A stretch of 30,295 bases of DNA from Methanosarcinales archaeon (GTDB lineage Archaea > Halobacteriota > Methanosarcinia > Methanosarcinales > Methanogasteraceae), in contig DAOVGO010000037.1 in the NCBI GenBank assembly GCA_030672345.1, positions 1 to 30,295 of the forward strand. Direction: 5' to 3'. The translations under genes were made by a program, and so were the position numbers. Shown here piece after piece: positions 29,528 to 30,295 of this stretch (position 1 is its first letter; each line of letters opens with the position of its first letter). Under the pieces are notes generated by a model. That model ran no database searches. It had not been told where the DNA came from and saw nothing but the letters and a program-made list of their open reading frames with translations.

Positions 29528-30295
29528 GTGCTTCATGAGACGCTATACCGGGGATACGAACGTTTACTGACCGATGAGGTCAAGAAACACGGTGTGCCAC
29601 GCCACATCGCTGTGATCATGGACGGGAATCGCAGATACGCGGATCGTGTGCGCATCGTGCGGTATTACGGGCATATCTATGGCGCCAGAACCACAGAGCA
29701 GTTCCTTGAGTGGTGCTGGGAACTCGGGATAAAGCAGACAACGATCTATGCATTCTCAACCGAGAACTTCTCACGCCCCAGACCTGAGCGTGACAAGATA
29801 TTTGAGATCATCGGCAAAAAACTCGACGAACTTGCGGACGATCCTCGCACCCACGAGAGGCGCATGAGGGTTCTGGCGATCGGCGAGACGCATCTACTGC
29901 CCGCCCATCTTCAGGATGCGATAAGACGTGTGGAAGACGCTACCTGCAACTATGATGGAATTCATCTCAACATCGCGATCGCTTACGGCGGGCAACGTGA
30001 GATTCTTGATGCGGTGCAGGATATGGCTCGCAAGGTCAGGGAGGGCAAACTGCGGGCTGACGACATCGATGAATCGGTCGTCTCACGCCATCTGTACACA
30101 AACGGCGTCGCTGTCTCGGATGTCGATCTGATCATACGAACAGGCGGCGACATCCGCACCTCGAACTTTCTCCCGTGGCAGGCGAACGGAAGCGAGTGTG
30201 CAGCCTATTTCTGCGCGCCGTTCTGGCCCGAGTTTCGGAAAATCGACTTTCTCCGGGCGATACGGGTCTATCAGATGCGGGAGCACGAACAAAAA
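29528..30295 (+). CDS. uppS: cis-prenyltransferase (undecaprenyl/decaprenyl-type diphosphate synthase), partial
   Basis: The gene runs off the right edge after 256 codons. GTG 29528 gives LHETLYRGYERLLTDEVKKH, the usual archaeal lead-in, then HIAVIMDGNRRYADR with the catalytic Asp, YYGHIYGARTTEQFLEWCWE, IYAFSTENFSRP, NIAIAYGGQREILDA and DLIIRTGGDIRTSNFLPWQ. Cis-prenyltransferases build long-chain polyprenyl diphosphate, the lipid carrier for S-layer and glycan assembly. Its substrate comes from the pathway that includes the IPK gene here. No start codon with a better ribosome binding site is visible, and the frame is open back to 29483. Confidence 0.94.
   Translation, partial: MLHETLYRGYERLLTDEVKKHGVPRHIAVIMDGNRRYADRVRIVRYYGHIYGARTTEQFLEWCWELGIKQTTIYAFSTENFSRPRPERDKIFEIIGKKLDELADDPRTHERRMRVLAIGETHLLPAHLQDAIRRVEDATCNYDGIHLNIAIAYGGQREILDAVQDMARKVREGKLRADDIDESVVSRHLYTNGVAVSDVDLIIRTGGDIRTSNFLPWQANGSECAAYFCAPFWPEFRKIDFLRAIRVYQMREHEQK

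Overview
The window looks like a chromosomal segment of a methanogen-related euryarchaeon, probably Methanosarcinales or a related methanogen/ANME-type lineage. Evidence for this: archaeal EF-2, A-type ATP synthase subunit D, isopentenyl phosphate kinase, ADP-dependent sugar kinase, archaeal-type phosphoglycerate mutase, a homocitrate synthase of the AksA kind (coenzyme B pathway), Trm1, a Taw2-like wyosine enzyme, an EMC6-like membrane protein, roadblock/output-domain signalling proteins, archaeal pilin, and TATA-box promoters with several very short leaders. The species cannot be fixed from this stretch.

Layout. 1-461: end of a cobamide operon (cbiF tail, then a cbiG that stops after its N-terminal domain). 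462-3912: AT-rich, gene-poor accessory island with a decapitated P-loop ATPase, palindromic repeats, a two-gene ASCH / GNAT-PUA-like unit, an EamA transporter stump fused onto the start of a PIN toxin, the orphaned UPF0175 antitoxin, and a decayed second piece of cbiG. 3913-11261: core genes (pyruvate kinase, CcdA, a transglutaminase-CAP surface protein, atpD with a 40-residue membrane protein, EF-2, purE, chorismate mutase). 11549-14429: second accessory zone (a pilin with an in-frame amber codon, tandem J-domain-like ORFs with a frameshift, an IS4-like transposase stump, a displaced 3' end of apgM, and a HEPN/MNT module). 14439-30295: mostly core metabolism and RNA modification (apgM, aksA-like, tRNA-Gly, trm1, wHTH, argJ, FBPase/IMPase, a four-gene EMC6-ApbE-IPK-hydrolase run, AMMECR1, ADP-dependent kinase, PTPS-like enzyme, roadblock pair, nucleotide-sugar epimerase, taw2-like gene, cis-prenyltransferase).

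How the genes fit together. Pyruvate kinase, apgM, the ADP-dependent kinase and FBPase give both directions of sugar phosphate metabolism. IPK (alternative mevalonate pathway) and the cis-prenyltransferase serve isoprenoid and polyprenyl carrier synthesis, with the epimerase supplying nucleotide sugars for glycans. EF-2, tRNA-Gly, Trm1 and Taw2 belong to translation and tRNA modification.

The most unusual pattern is that both accessory zones lie between an intact gene end and a diverged extra copy of that same gene end (cbiG for the first, apgM for the second). This suggests repeated acquisition of defence-like modules at gene 3' ends. The ASCH / GNAT-PUA-like pair is the best candidate for an undescribed system.
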